Assembly (NCBI GenBank): GCA_023512255.1
Contig: JAILZY010000004.1
Location: 35,780 to 99,779, forward strand
Source: a bacterium
GTDB lineage: Bacteria > SZUA-182 > DTGQ01
DNA length: 64,000 bases
Direction of reading: 5' to 3'
Part shown: positions 17,433-27,754 of the stretch, in pieces
How the letters are laid out: the number at the start of each line of letters is the position of its first letter
How positions within the stretch are numbered: the stretch's first letter is position 1
Notes under the pieces: model-generated
The model's input: the letters and a program-made list of their open reading frames with translations, nothing else
The model's database searches: none
Told to the model about the DNA's origin: nothing
Position numbers and translations under genes: made by a program

Positions 17433-17962
17433 ACACTGCCAATAAATTGACGGTCTTTAGGATTATATTGATCCCCTTTTTTGTCATTCTCCTGATTTAT
17501 CGTTATACGAGCGCTGCCCTGTTAATTTTTGGCTTAGCAAGCATAACTGATGCCATGGATGGGTTTATTGCTCGCCGATGGAATCAAAAAACCCGGCTGG
17601 GGTCTTTTCTTGATCCTATGGCTGACAAGGCTATGCTGATCACCTCATTCATTACCCTGGCTATTTTGCATTTTTTGCCGGGTTGGTTGGCCGTGATCAC
17701 TATTTCCAGGGATCTTATCATTGTTCTTGGAGCCCTGATTGTTTACATTTTGACTGGAAACTTGAGTTTTTCGCCCACTTTTTTGGGAAAGATGACCACG
17801 ATGGTTCAGATCTTGACTATTCTGATTACCTTGTTAGGGCATCAATTTCAGAAAGTCAAGCTTTGCCTTCCGATATTTATCTGGCTGACCGCGATCATAA
17901 CTGCTGTTTCCGGTTTCCAGTATCTTTCGATCGGCATGGAAATGTTAAATGAATCATCATAA
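17417..17962 (+). CDS. pgsA: CDP-diacylglycerol-glycerol-3-phosphate 3-phosphatidyltransferase
   Basis: A 181-residue integral membrane enzyme making phosphatidylglycerol phosphate. The CDP-alcohol phosphatidyltransferase motif D-x2-D-G-x2-A-R-x8-G-x3-D-x3-D is complete in the stretch DAMDGFIARRW...GSFLDPMADK. N-terminal NKLTVFRIILIP is typical, and about five to six hydrophobic segments follow. The start overlaps the yidD-like gene, and the end overlaps lnt by 14 bases, so all three are probably co-translated. The two codons before MNTANK may be dispensable. Confidence 0.92.
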   Translation: MAFKMNTANKLTVFRIILIPFFVILLIYRYTSAALLIFGLASITDAMDGFIARRWNQKTRLGSFLDPMADKAMLITSFITLAILHFLPGWLAVITISRDLIIVLGALIVYILTGNLSFSPTFLGKMTTMVQILTILITLLGHQFQKVKLCLPIFIWLTAIITAVSGFQYLSIGMEMLNESS

Positions 17963-19544
17963 GCTCTCGATCAAGCATATCTGCCTGGCTCTTCTGTCTG
18001 GCGGTTTGCTCACGCTGGCCTTTCCCCGGTTTAATATTTCGATCCTAGCCTGGATTGGTCTGGTGCCGCTGCTTTTTGCTCTGGAGCGGACATCCTCCCT
18101 GCGATCATCCTTTACTCTCGGATGGATTTGCGGCTTAGCCTATTTCGGGGGCACGCTGTATTGGATTGTTAACACTATGGCTGTCTATGGCCATATTCCC
18201 CTCTGGCAGAGCGTGCTCATTTCACTGGCGCTGGTGAGTTATCTATCTTTATACATTGGGGGTTTTGCTCTGGTATGGAACTGGCTCCGTCGGGGTTTTC
18301 CACCACTGGCCAGCCTGCTGATCGCGGGGCTGGCCTGGACATCTGTGGAATTTCTTCGGGCCCATGTCCTGACTGGTTTTCCGTGGTCTAGTCTAGGCTA
18401 CTCTCAGTATTCTCACTTGCAACTTATTCAGTTTGCAGACATTACCGGAATTTATGGCCTATCTTTTGTTATCAGTCTGGTCAATGGCGGTCTAGCCACT
18501 CTCCTTGAGAATCTTTTGGCTAAAATAACAAATGGACGGGCAACTCGTCTCGGCCCATCCTCCCTCATTTGGACCTGTGCTATTCTTATAGCTGTGATTG
18601 GTTTGGTTGAAAGCTACGGGGCATATAGATTGCATACTAGCCAGGGCAAATCGGCAGAAGGGGTTTTGAATATCGGCATCATCCAGGGCAATATTCCTCA
18701 GGAGGATAAGTGGAACCGGCAGCTTCAGGATATAGTCTATGGCGCCTATCAATCCCTGACTCTTTTGGCTGCCGAACAAAAGCCTGATTTGATCATCTGG
18801 CCTGAAACATCGGCTCCCTTTATCAATGAGCGCTACGGAGACTACCTTGAGCGTATCTCTCCCCTGGTTCAGAAGGCTGGTGTGGCTATGGTGGTTGGAA
18901 GTCCACGGATCGAGCGGGATGAGGCTACAGGAGAAGTCCAGCTTAGGAATAGTGCCTTTTTTCTTGCGCCTGATGGAAAGATTTTGGACTATTATGATAA
19001 AATACACTTGGTCCCATTTGGTGAATATCTCCCGCTGGGAGAGATTTTGTCCCATTTGGGATCTGTAGTTAATGAGGTCGGGGAGTTCAGTCCTGGTGAG
19101 CGCCACACTATTTTTCATCTCGATTGCTGGCGGTTTGGTTTGGTTATCTGTTACGAAGTGATCTTTCCCGACCTGTTTCGAGAATTTGCCCGGCAGGGGG
19201 TGAATTTTATGGTCAATATTACTAATGATGCCTGGTTTGATCGCAGCTCTGCTCCATATCAGCATTTTTCGATGGCTATCTTCCGGGCTATTGAAAATGG
19301 AATAAGTGTAGTCAGGGTGGCCAATACTGGTATTTCCGGTCTCATTGATCCGTGGGGGAGGGTTATTCTGGAGACACCGCTATTTCGCCGGCTAGCTCTG
19401 GTCAGGCCGCTGCCTCTCTTGAGAAGAGATACCTTTTATGTTCGGCATGGAGACCTTTTCGCTAGATCCTGCTTGGCTGCTTTGGGGCTTTTGCTGCTTC
19501 TGGGATACGGAAGAGCCTATCGAATGAAAAAAATGGAGGGATAG
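17949..19544 (+). CDS. lnt: Apolipoprotein N-acyltransferase
   Basis: A 531-residue inner-membrane enzyme adding the third acyl chain to lipoproteins, needed for Lol transport to the outer membrane. The N-terminal half has about six to seven membrane segments. The C-terminal periplasmic nitrilase-like domain shows the catalytic triad contexts: Glu in IIWPETSAPF, Lys in YDKIHLVPFGEY and Cys in LVICYEVIFPDL, followed by NITNDAWF and RVANTGISGLID. It is consistent with a diderm cell wall and with lolC/E-lolD downstream. Overlaps pgsA. Confidence 0.95.
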   Translation: MNHHKLSIKHICLALLSGGLLTLAFPRFNISILAWIGLVPLLFALERTSSLRSSFTLGWICGLAYFGGTLYWIVNTMAVYGHIPLWQSVLISLALVSYLSLYIGGFALVWNWLRRGFPPLASLLIAGLAWTSVEFLRAHVLTGFPWSSLGYSQYSHLQLIQFADITGIYGLSFVISLVNGGLATLLENLLAKITNGRATRLGPSSLIWTCAILIAVIGLVESYGAYRLHTSQGKSAEGVLNIGIIQGNIPQEDKWNRQLQDIVYGAYQSLTLLAAEQKPDLIIWPETSAPFINERYGDYLERISPLVQKAGVAMVVGSPRIERDEATGEVQLRNSAFFLAPDGKILDYYDKIHLVPFGEYLPLGEILSHLGSVVNEVGEFSPGERHTIFHLDCWRFGLVICYEVIFPDLFREFARQGVNFMVNITNDAWFDRSSAPYQHFSMAIFRAIENGISVVRVANTGISGLIDPWGRVILETPLFRRLALVRPLPLLRRDTFYVRHGDLFARSCLAALGLLLLLGYGRAYRMKKMEG

Positions 19545-19555
19545 AAGCTAACACT

Positions 19556-20678
19556 ATGTATGAGGAATACATTTCTGAGTATCAAAAATTAAAATTCAAG
19601 GTTGAAAATCTTCGAGGCTACCTTTGACCTTGAAGGGAAAAAGAAACGGCTGGAGGAGCTTGACCGGCAGATGGGAGCAGCCGATTTTTGGTCGAACAAC
19701 GAGACAGCCCAGGCAGTGATTCAGGAGCGATCCGCTCTCCTTGAGTGGATCGAAAAACTCACCCGGCAGGGGAAACACCTTGAGGAGCTTGAGGTAGCCA
19801 TTGAGCTAGGGCAGGAGAGTGATGATCAGTCGATAGCTGAGGAGGTTAGGAATCTGCTGAAAATACTCCAGGAGGAAGTAACTCAACTTGAAATTCAGGC
19901 TCTTCTTAGCGAAGAAGATGACCATCGGAGTGCTATCGTTTCCATTCACTCAGGAGCGGGGGGAACCGAATCCCAGGACTGGGCCGGAATGCTGCTTCGA
20001 ATGTATCTGCGCTGGGCGGAAAAGAGCGGGTTTAAGGTTCAGCAGGTCGATATTTTGCCCGGAAGTGAGGCTGGAATCAAGAGTGTTACCTTCATGGTTT
20101 ACGGGAAATACGCCTATGGGTTTTTGCGAGGAGAGGCAGGTGTCCATCGTCTGGTTAGAATCTCTCCCTTCGATGCCAACCGGCGCAGACACACCTCTTT
20201 CGCCTCAGTGGCTGTCTACCCGCAGATAGATGAAAATATTGAGGTTGAGATTGATGAAGCAGACCTTCGGATCGATACTTACCGCTCGAGCGGTGCTGGC
20301 GGACAGCATGTCAATGTTACTGACTCGGCGGTTCGAATTACCCATATCCCCACTGGCATTGTGGTTCAGTGTCAAAATGAGCGCTCTCAGCATCAGAACC
20401 GGGCCGTAGCCATGAACATTCTACGGGCTCGATTATACGAATTGCAGAAAGAGGAGCAGCAGAAAAAACGGGAAGCACTGGAAGAGGGCAAGCGAGAGAT
20501 TGCTTGGGGCAGCCAAATCCGATCTTATGTTTTTCAGCCGTATCAGCTGGTGAAAGATCATCGCACCAATCTGGAGATTGGGAATATCGAGGCGGTCATG
20601 GATGGAGAGATCGATCCCTTCATTCAGGCCTATCTCAGGCTTAAGGTGCAATCAGGAGGGGCACCTTCAAAATTATGA
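19556..20678 (+). CDS. prfB: Peptide chain release factor 2 (programmed +1 frameshift)
   Basis: RF2 recognises UGA and UAA stop codons. Translation from ATG 19556 gives 23 codons ending ...GYL and then meets TGA at 19625-19627 in the context CTT TGA C, preceded by CGAGG. This is the classic RF2 autoregulatory frameshift site. Slipping +1 at CTT enters the long frame (DLEGKKKRLEEL...), giving about 373 residues. The peptidyl-hydrolysis GGQ motif is in SSGAGGQHVNV. The RF2 anticodon-like tripeptide region (SPFDANRRRHTSFA) is present. It lies 11 bp after lnt, and its end overlaps lolC/E (ATGA). Confidence 0.95.
19614..19628 (+). promoter_or_regulatory. prfB programmed frameshift signal
   Basis: A GAGG Shine-Dalgarno-like stretch (19614-19617) lies a few bases before CTT (19622-19624), followed by the in-frame stop TGA and a C. 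This arrangement matches the known RF2 recoding site: low RF2 lets the ribosome slip +1 and make more RF2. Confidence 0.85.
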
Positions 20679-21931
20679 ACATGCCATATGAGCTCATGAT
20701 TGGGCTGCGCTATTTGCGAGCCAAACGCAAGCAGACCGTGATTTCAGTGATTAGTATCATCTCGATTGCCGGTGTGGCCCTTGGGGTTATGGCTCTGATT
20801 ATCGTTTTGGCGGTCATGAGCGGTTTTGAAATGGATTTGCGGGATAAAATCCTTGGCACTAATTCACATATTGTTGTTTTGGACTACAATGGCCAGGGAA
20901 TTCAAAACCATAGCCAGCTTGTCTCTAAGATCGCTCAGGTGCCTGGGGTTCGCTCTTGTGCTCCCTTTATCTATGGTCAGGTTATGCTCTCCTCTAGCCG
21001 AAATGCTGTTGGGCTGGTGCTGCGTGGAGTTGATCCCGCCGAGGAGCTTCAGGTAACCGATCTTGCTCGAAATATTGTAGCCGGAGATCTGCGGCAACTA
21101 GAGGAGGCCTCCCTGTCGGGGGAGGAGAGCGAGCCGCGAATGGCTGGGATCGTTCTTGGGCAGGAGCTGGCCAGGGGGCTTGGAGTGTTTGTGGGGGATG
21201 TGATTACCGCTATCTCGCCGGTTGAGCGGATCTCGCCTATGGGGCTTGCCCCAAAATTTTTGCGCTTTAGGGTAGTGGCAATCTTTAATTCAGGGATGTA
21301 TGAATATGACAGCAGCCTGGCCTATGTTTCGATCAGGACTGCTCAGCGTCTATTTAATATGCAAAATCGGGTTACTGGCATTGAAGTCAAGGTTGATAAC
21401 ATCTTTCAAGCCCAGAAGGTCTCTGAGGAGATTCAGAAAGCTGTGGGCTTTCCCTACTGGACAAGGGATTGGATGGAGATGAACAAAAATCTTTTTTCAG
21501 CTTTAAAACTAGAGAAGCTGGCCATGTTTATTATTCTGGTGCTGATTATTCTGGTGGCGGCCTTCAATATTATCAGTACCTTGGTAATGATGGTCATGGA
21601 GAAGAATAAAGATATCGCCATCTTAAAGTCTATGGGAGCTACGGCCCGCAGCATTTTGTTGATTTTTATCACCGAGGGGTTAACCATCGGTCTGGTGGGG
21701 ACATTGCTCGGCTGTCTGGGTGGAACCCTGGCCTGCTGGATTGCCGATACCTATCAGTTGATTAAGCTTCAGGGAGATGTGTACTATATCAGCTATCTGC
21801 CCTTCAAGATGAAGGTGCTGGATATTGTTTTGGTATCCTGTTCTTCTCTACTGATTAGTTTCCTGGCAACCATATATCCGGCCTGGCAGGCGTCAAGGCT
21901 TGATCCAGTTGTAGCCTTGAGGTATGAATGA
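20675..21931 (+). CDS. lolC: Lipoprotein-releasing ABC transporter permease (LolC/LolE family)
   Basis: A 418-residue permease that extracts outer-membrane lipoproteins from the inner membrane. N-terminal YELMIGLRYLRAKRKQTVIS is the family start. One membrane segment (ISIISIAGVALGVMALIIVL) is followed by a large periplasmic domain (about residues 50-265), then three C-terminal membrane segments with KDIAILKSMGATARSI, the coupling-helix region contacting LolD. A single permease gene is seen, so it may work as a homodimer (LolF type). Both ends overlap neighbours by four bases (ATGA), which indicates tight coupling with prfB and lolD. Confidence 0.92.
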   Translation: MNMPYELMIGLRYLRAKRKQTVISVISIISIAGVALGVMALIIVLAVMSGFEMDLRDKILGTNSHIVVLDYNGQGIQNHSQLVSKIAQVPGVRSCAPFIYGQVMLSSSRNAVGLVLRGVDPAEELQVTDLARNIVAGDLRQLEEASLSGEESEPRMAGIVLGQELARGLGVFVGDVITAISPVERISPMGLAPKFLRFRVVAIFNSGMYEYDSSLAYVSIRTAQRLFNMQNRVTGIEVKVDNIFQAQKVSEEIQKAVGFPYWTRDWMEMNKNLFSALKLEKLAMFIILVLIILVAAFNIISTLVMMVMEKNKDIAILKSMGATARSILLIFITEGLTIGLVGTLLGCLGGTLACWIADTYQLIKLQGDVYYISYLPFKMKVLDIVLVSCSSLLISFLATIYPAWQASRLDPVVALRYE

Positions 21932-22602
21932 CGCTGATCGAGGCTAGAGGCATTTATAAATCCTATATTAACGGCCGGGGTGAGCTGCGGGTTCTTGAGG
22001 ATATCACCCTTAAGGTCGAGCAGGGGAAAATTTTCAGCATTGTGGGCGCCTCAGGGGCAGGGAAAAGCACTCTTCTTCATATCTTAGGGGCTCTTGATCG
22101 CCCATCGAGGGGAGAGTTGTGGTATAATAATAGTAATTTATTTTCTCTCAGTGATCGGCAGCTAGCGCGGTTTAGGAATCAAAAGGTAGGGTTTGTTTTC
22201 CAATTCCATCATCTTTTGCCGGAATTCACTGCGCAGGAAAATGTCATGATGCCGATAATAATTAACAGGCAAAATCGTACTATGGCTGAGCTTAGGGCTC
22301 AGCAGTTATTGGCAGAGGTTGGATTGCAGGGCCGGGAACATCACAAACCGGGAGAGCTCTCCGGGGGGGAGCAGCAGCGAGTGGCTATTGCTCGGGCTCT
22401 TTCAAATCAACCTGAGTTGCTTTTAGCCGATGAGCCAACAGGAAACCTCGACTCAAAGACAAGCGAAAAGATCTATGCCTTGCTTCAGCAAATCAATCGA
22501 GAACATGGTGTTACGATAATCATGGTAACGCATAATGAGATTTTGGGAAGCAGGGCTGATTACTGCTTAAAATTATCCGATGGGAAATTACAATTTGTCT
22601 AA
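21928..22602 (+). CDS. lolD: Lipoprotein-releasing ABC transporter ATPase LolD
   Basis: A 224-residue ABC ATPase. Walker A is GASGAGKST (about residues 37-45). The Q loop is VFQFHHLLPEFTA, the signature is LSGGEQQRVAIARAL and Walker B is LLLADEPTGNLDS, with the switch His in VTHN. These match the MacB/LolD subfamily. It powers lipoprotein release with the overlapping upstream permease. A 259-bp gap with a possible promoter separates it from clpC. Confidence 0.92.
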   Translation: MTLIEARGIYKSYINGRGELRVLEDITLKVEQGKIFSIVGASGAGKSTLLHILGALDRPSRGELWYNNSNLFSLSDRQLARFRNQKVGFVFQFHHLLPEFTAQENVMMPIIINRQNRTMAELRAQQLLAEVGLQGREHHKPGELSGGEQQRVAIARALSNQPELLLADEPTGNLDSKTSEKIYALLQQINREHGVTIIMVTHNEILGSRADYCLKLSDGKLQFV

Positions 22603-22680
22603 TAGACCTCTCTTACAACTATTGCTTTCTGCCAGTTATACTGGCTATAAATAAATATGCTTTTAAGCTATAAGATTTAA

Positions 22681-22709
22681 TTGAAATCAAATTGCTTTTA
22701 TCGTAGAAT
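22681..22709 (+). promoter_or_regulatory. Possible sigma-70 promoter of clpC
   Basis: TTGAAA (22681-22686) and TAGAAT (22704-22709) with a 17-bp spacer, each one base off consensus, lie ~150 bp before clpC. No CtsR or CIRCE operator is recognised. Confidence 0.4.
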
Positions 22710-22861
22710 ATAAATCGAAGAAGAGTTGTAAGTTGGGGAGAAGCCGAATATAGGTTGGGAAGACCCAAATATATTCGATAGAGGTTGGGGATTGAGTAAA
22801 AGAGGAGAAGTTTTTCTCTATGTATCATTAAACTCCTGAAAAAAGTGGCAGGGTTGTAAAA

Positions 22862-25300
22862 ATGTTTGAACGGTTTACTGAAAGAGCAAGAAGAACTATA
22901 GTCTTGGCTCGCGAAGAAGCGATAAGGTTAGGAAATCCATATCTGGGAACGGAGCACGTGCTCCTTGGACTGGTCAAAAAGGATGATAATACAGCCGCAA
23001 GGATTTTGAAGGAAAGCAACATTGAACTGGACGAGATTCGGTTCGAGGTTGAGCGGAGAATCACTAAGCAGACGCCCAGGCCAGAGATAGGAGAAATCCC
23101 ATTTACAGCCAGATCCAAAAAGGTGCTTGAGTTGGCTATTGATGAGGCAAAGTTGATGGGACATAACTATATCGGCACCGGGCATTTGCTTCTGGGACTG
23201 ATGCGGGAAGGTGAGGGAATCGGTGCTGGTGTGCTGGAGGATATGCGGCTTGACCTGGCCGAGGTGCGCAAGAAGGTTATGGAATATGCTAACGCTTCTA
23301 AGTACGACTTGAAAGAGGCTCCAAAGACTGAAACCTTGGATGAGTTTGGTCGGGACATCACCAAATTGGCCCGCAGTGGAAAGCTCGATCCGGTTATCGG
23401 CCGTGATGATGAAATCGAGCGAGTTATCCAAATCCTGAGCCGTCGGACCAAGAACAACCCAGCTCTGATCGGAGAGCCCGGGGTTGGGAAAACGGCAATT
23501 GTCGAGGGTTTGGCTCAACGGATCGTCGACAATTCCGTACCGCGGATTTTGGCCAACAAAAGGATTGTAACCTTAGACCTTGGGCTTTTGGTGGCTGGGA
23601 CCAAATATCGCGGTCAGTTTGAAGAAAGGCTCAAGGCCATTATGAAGGAAATTTCCCAGGCCGACAATATCATCCTCTTTATTGATGAGCTGCATACCCT
23701 GGTTGGGGCTGGAGCCGCTGAGGGCTCAATCGATGCTTCTAACATGTTAAAGCCTGCCCTGTCCAGAGGAGAGTTGCAGTGTATCGGGGCCACTACCCTG
23801 GGAGAATATCGAAAATATATCGAAAAGGACGGGGCTTTGGAGCGCAGGTTTCAAACAGTAATGGTCAACCCTCCGACTGTAGAGCAGACCATTCAGATTA
23901 TCAAGGGGCTGCAAAACCGGTATGAGGAGCATCACGGGGTTCACTACAGTGAGGAGGCCATTATTGAGGCTGTTCGGCTCTCCGACCGCTATATCACTGA
24001 CCGTTTTATGCCGGATAAGGCTATTGATGTGATTGACGAAGCTGGCTCTCGGGCCAGGGTCAACAGTACGGCTTTGCCTGCCGAGCTGAAGGAGATCAAA
24101 GCTAAGATCGAAGAGACTAAGCGGGAAAAAGAGACGGCTATCCGGGTTCAAGATTTTGAGAAAGCCGCTTCCCTGCGAGACATGGAAAGGAAAATGCGGC
24201 TTAAGTTTGAAACCCTAAGCAAGAAGTGGTTTGAACGGCAGAAGAAAGCCACCTTGACCGTAACGGCCGAGGATGTGGCCTATGTAGTCTCTAAATGGAC
24301 CGGTATTCCGCTCTTCAAGCTGGAAGAGAAAGAGTCAACCAGGCTGCTGCATATGGAAGATGAGCTGCGCAAGAAAATTATTGGTCAGGAGGAGGCTATT
24401 CAAGCCGTAGCTCGGGCTATAAAACGATCCCGGACCGGGGTCAAGAGTATCAGTCGGCCTATCGGCTCCTTTATCTTCCTTGGGCCTACCGGAGTGGGGA
24501 AGACAGAGCTGGCCAAGAGACTGGCTGAGCTGTTATTTGGTAAAGAAGATGCCATGATCCGGATCGATATGTCAGAGTATAGTGAGAAATTCTCGGTCTC
24601 CCGGCTGGTTGGTGCTCCCCCGGGCTATGTGGGCTATGAAGAGGGTGGACAGTTAACCGAGCGAGTGCGTAGGCGGCCCTATTCAGTGGTTTTGATTGAT
24701 GAGATTGAAAAAGCCAATCCCGAAATATTCAATATCTTGCTGCAGGTTTTGGATGAGGGACAGCTAACCGACAGTCATGGGCGACACGTGGATTTCAAGA
24801 ACACTGTTCTGATCATGACTTCTAATCTTGCGGCTCGAAACATCGAACAGAAAACAACTCTCGGTTTTCAGAAATCAGATGAGGTTTTCTCCTACAATCG
24901 GATGAAAGATATTATCATGGATGCCATGAAGAAGACCTTCAATCCAGAATTTTTAAATCGGATTGATGAAATTATTATCTTCCATCCTCTCAAGGAGGAA
25001 CATATTCGGAAAATCATGGGTTTAGCTATTCAGGAGCTGAACTGTCGGCTAGAGAGCAAAAAGCTCTCTATAGAGCTGAAGCCGGAAGCAGAAGAGTGGC
25101 TTTTGAAGAAAGGGTATCAACCCGATTATGGTGCTCGGCCAATTAAGCGGGTCATTCAGCGGTATATTGAAGATCCAATTTCGGAAGAGTTGCTGAAGGG
25201 AAATTTCAAGGAAGGGGATTCTATCCAGATTGGGGTTGAGAATGGAGAGATTACCTTCGTTAAGAAGAGCCCTCGGAAGGAACAACTTGTGCTACTCTAG
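22862..25300 (+). CDS. clpC: AAA+ unfoldase ClpC
   Basis: An 812-residue Hsp100 ATPase that unfolds substrates for ClpP. Two N-terminal Clp repeats (about residues 1-145: [20 protein letters not shown], then [17 protein letters not shown]). AAA-1 has Walker [10 protein letters not shown] and the [15 protein letters not shown]alker B region. A UVR-type middle domain ([14 protein letters not shown]) marks it as ClpC rather than ClpA or ClpB. AAA-2 has GPTGVGKTE and VLIDEIEKA. The C-terminal D2-small domain includes [17 protein letters not shown]. An IGF/LGF-like loop for ClpP docking is plausible (TLGFQKSD). No mcsA, mcsB or ctsR neighbours. clpP is not in the window. Confidence 0.95.
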   Translation: MFERFTERARRTIVLAREEAIRLGNPYLGTEHVLLGLVKKDDNTAARILKESNIELDEIRFEVERRITKQTPRPEIGEIPFTARSKKVLELAIDEAKLMGHNYIGTGHLLLGLMREGEGIGAGVLEDMRLDLAEVRKKVMEYANASKYDLKEAPKTETLDEFGRDITKLARSGKLDPVIGRDDEIERVIQILSRRTKNNPALIGEPGVGKTAIVEGLAQRIVDNSVPRILANKRIVTLDLGLLVAGTKYRGQFEERLKAIMKEISQADNIILFIDELHTLVGAGAAEGSIDASNMLKPALSRGELQCIGATTLGEYRKYIEKDGALERRFQTVMVNPPTVEQTIQIIKGLQNRYEEHHGVHYSEEAIIEAVRLSDRYITDRFMPDKAIDVIDEAGSRARVNSTALPAELKEIKAKIEETKREKETAIRVQDFEKAASLRDMERKMRLKFETLSKKWFERQKKATLTVTAEDVAYVVSKWTGIPLFKLEEKESTRLLHMEDELRKKIIGQEEAIQAVARAIKRSRTGVKSISRPIGSFIFLGPTGVGKTELAKRLAELLFGKEDAMIRIDMSEYSEKFSVSRLVGAPPGYVGYEEGGQLTERVRRRPYSVVLIDEIEKANPEIFNILLQVLDEGQLTDSHGRHVDFKNTVLIMTSNLAARNIEQKTTLGFQKSDEVFSYNRMKDIIMDAMKKTFNPEFLNRIDEIIIFHPLKEEHIRKIMGLAIQELNCRLESKKLSIELKPEAEEWLLKKGYQPDYGARPIKRVIQRYIEDPISEELLKGNFKEGDSIQIGVENGEITFVKKSPRKEQLVLL

Positions 25301-25389
25301 GAGCAAGCTTTTGATAGCTATACACTTTATGCAGGAGAGGGAAAGGTTGATTGTTGCCAGCCGCCCCCGAAATCTGGTAAAGTAGGGGC

Positions 25390-27651
25390 ATGCGAGTTCA
25401 GACTACAGTAGTTTTCCGGCTACTATTATGTGTGGCGGCTGGTCTTATCCTGGGAGCAGGATGGGAAGGCCTTGCTGTTAAGGAAATTAATATCCAAGGG
25501 AACCGGAAAATCGAGCGACAGGCTATCCTGCATAAAATTCAAACGAAAATTGGGCAACCATTTAGTCAGGGGAAGATTGACCAAGATATAAAAGCTATCT
25601 ATGCGATCGGATATTTTGAAAATATCAAGGTAGATGTCAAAGAAGTTGAAGGAGGCCTTTCAGTAACCTATATAGTTACTGAAAGGCCTTTAATTAAGAA
25701 AATCACCTTTTCTGGCAACAAAAAGATTAAGACCGAGACCCTTCAAGAGAAGATAGATCTGACGAGTGGAAGTATTCTAAATCCCTACCTGGTCAAAAAA
25801 AATGTCCAAGGCTTGACCCAGTTTTATAGAGATGAGGGCTATTATCTTGTTCAGATTAGCTACCGGACAGAGAAAATTTCCGAAGATCAGATCGAGCTAA
25901 TCTTTGATATTCAGGAAGGAAAAAAGGTTAAAATCCGCCAAGTAATCATTGAAGGCAACCGCAGCTATTCGGAAAAAGAGCTTAAGAAGGTTTTGAAAAC
26001 TAAAAAGCGCGGCCTCTTTTCCTTTATTACCTCATCAGGATATCTGAAAAAGGACGTCCTATCTCAGGATATCGACAGACTTGAGGATTTTTACCTAAAT
26101 CATGGCTTTATTCACGTTGCTATCGGGGAGCCGAAAGTTTCCTTTGATCCGCAAAAACAGGGGCTAACGATTACGATTCCTCTTTCGGAAGGCGATCAAT
26201 ACCGGATTGGAAAGATCAGGATAGAGGGGAACAAGGTCATTTCAACCAGCCAGATTTATCTGCAACTTAGGATCAGGGAAGGCGAGATCTTCAATCGGGC
26301 CAAGCTGCGCCAGGATGTGTCGGCTATTCAAGATCTATATGCCAATCAAGGGTATCTCTTTACCCATATCCTGCCGATGACCAATGAAATACCCGAAGAA
26401 AAAAAGGTTGATCTAACCCTTAAGATTGAAGAGGGAGGGTTGACCTACGTAAACCGGATCAAGATTTTGGGCAATGTCAAGACCAGGGATAAGGTTATCC
26501 GCCGAGAGATGGAAGTTCAGGAAGGGGATATTTTCCGCAGCCACAAGGTGCGGCAAAGCTATAATAACATCAACAACCTGGGATTCTTTGAGGAAGTCAA
26601 TCTCGATATTCAACCTGAGCCGGAGAAGAATAAGGTTGACTTATTGATTAAGGTCAAAGAGCGCATGACTGGCCAGATGAGCATCGGCGGAGGCTATAGC
26701 TCGGTGGATAACTTCGTCGGTACGGCTGAAATCAAGCAGGGGAATTTATTTGGGCTGGGCGAGCAACTATTTTTATCCGCCGAGATCTCCAGTAGGAGAA
26801 GCACCTACGATCTAGGTTTTACCGAGCCCTGGCTATTCGATATCCCTTTGAGCGCGGGATTTGATATCTACTATGTAGATAAGGAGTTTGATACCTTCAC
26901 CAAGACCTCGCGGGGAGGAGATCTTCGACTTGGCTATCCGGTGGCTGAGTATAGCCGGCTCTCCGGGACCTATCTCTATGAAAAGGTAAATATTAAAGTT
27001 GAGGATCCTAATTCGGCTTCGTATGACATCAGGGAAGCCGAGGGCAAATCCTCAACCAGCAGTCTTCGTCTGTCGCTGGCCAGAGATAGCCGAGACAACC
27101 GGATCAAACCTACCAGCGGCTCGCTAAACAGGATCTCGTTTCAATTTGCCGGTGGCTTTTTAGGAGGGAGTAATTACTTTACCAAGACCATCCTGGAAAG
27201 TGGCTGGCATTTTCCGATTTGGAAACAACTTGTTCTCTCCTTGCACGGCAAAATCGGCTATGCCGCCGGGTATGAGAGTCGGCCGCTGCCTGTGTTTGAG
27301 CGATTTTATGTCGGTGGGCTAGATACGGTGCGGGGATACCGCGACCGCTCCATCGGGCCTAAGGATGAGCGGGGAGATCCTGTGGGCGGGAATAAATTGG
27401 TGGTAACTAATGTGGAGTTTAATTTTCCCATCTATGATATTATTCGGGGGGTTATATTTTGGGATGCAGGAAATGTGTTTGTCGAGGGGGAGGAATTTTT
27501 TGACCAGCCTCTAAGGATGGGGGCAGGGCTGGGGGTTCGCTTTTTTACCCCTATTGGCCCCTTAAGGCTAGATTGGGGACGGGTGATAAACTATCGTCCT
27601 GAAGACAGAAGCCGCTCCCAGATTCATTTTGCTATTGGTACCTATTTTTAA
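25390..27651 (+). CDS. bamA: Outer membrane assembly factor BamA
   Basis: A 753-residue Omp85 protein, the core of the beta-barrel assembly machine. A signal peptide (about residues 1-28) is followed by five POTRA domains, visible from repeated starts such as VKEINIQGNRKI, IKKITFSGNKKI, IRQVIIEGNRSY, IGKIRIEGNKVI and VNRIKILGNVKT. The C-terminal barrel (about residues 430-753) includes the conserved VRGY motif in LDTVRGYRDRSIGP and ends with an aromatic residue (AIGTYF), as expected for an outer-membrane barrel. Followed by ompH and lpxD, the classic diderm order. The ribosome binding site is weak. Confidence 0.95.
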   Translation: MRVQTTVVFRLLLCVAAGLILGAGWEGLAVKEINIQGNRKIERQAILHKIQTKIGQPFSQGKIDQDIKAIYAIGYFENIKVDVKEVEGGLSVTYIVTERPLIKKITFSGNKKIKTETLQEKIDLTSGSILNPYLVKKNVQGLTQFYRDEGYYLVQISYRTEKISEDQIELIFDIQEGKKVKIRQVIIEGNRSYSEKELKKVLKTKKRGLFSFITSSGYLKKDVLSQDIDRLEDFYLNHGFIHVAIGEPKVSFDPQKQGLTITIPLSEGDQYRIGKIRIEGNKVISTSQIYLQLRIREGEIFNRAKLRQDVSAIQDLYANQGYLFTHILPMTNEIPEEKKVDLTLKIEEGGLTYVNRIKILGNVKTRDKVIRREMEVQEGDIFRSHKVRQSYNNINNLGFFEEVNLDIQPEPEKNKVDLLIKVKERMTGQMSIGGGYSSVDNFVGTAEIKQGNLFGLGEQLFLSAEISSRRSTYDLGFTEPWLFDIPLSAGFDIYYVDKEFDTFTKTSRGGDLRLGYPVAEYSRLSGTYLYEKVNIKVEDPNSASYDIREAEGKSSTSSLRLSLARDSRDNRIKPTSGSLNRISFQFAGGFLGGSNYFTKTILESGWHFPIWKQLVLSLHGKIGYAAGYESRPLPVFERFYVGGLDTVRGYRDRSIGPKDERGDPVGGNKLVVTNVEFNFPIYDIIRGVIFWDAGNVFVEGEEFFDQPLRMGAGLGVRFFTPIGPLRLDWGRVINYRPEDRSRSQIHFAIGTYF

Positions 27652-27754
27652 TTTCTTACAGTTTTTCATTTTTCTGGTTAACAGACAACCTTAAAGAAGG
27701 GAAGGGTGTGCTGTTACCGGAAGAAAAGATATAATCAGACAGGAGAACGAGAGA

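Noticed and set aside
18492..19265. 257-codon antisense frame to lnt
   Set aside because: It mirrors conserved lnt coding sequence, with no ribosome binding site and no domain.
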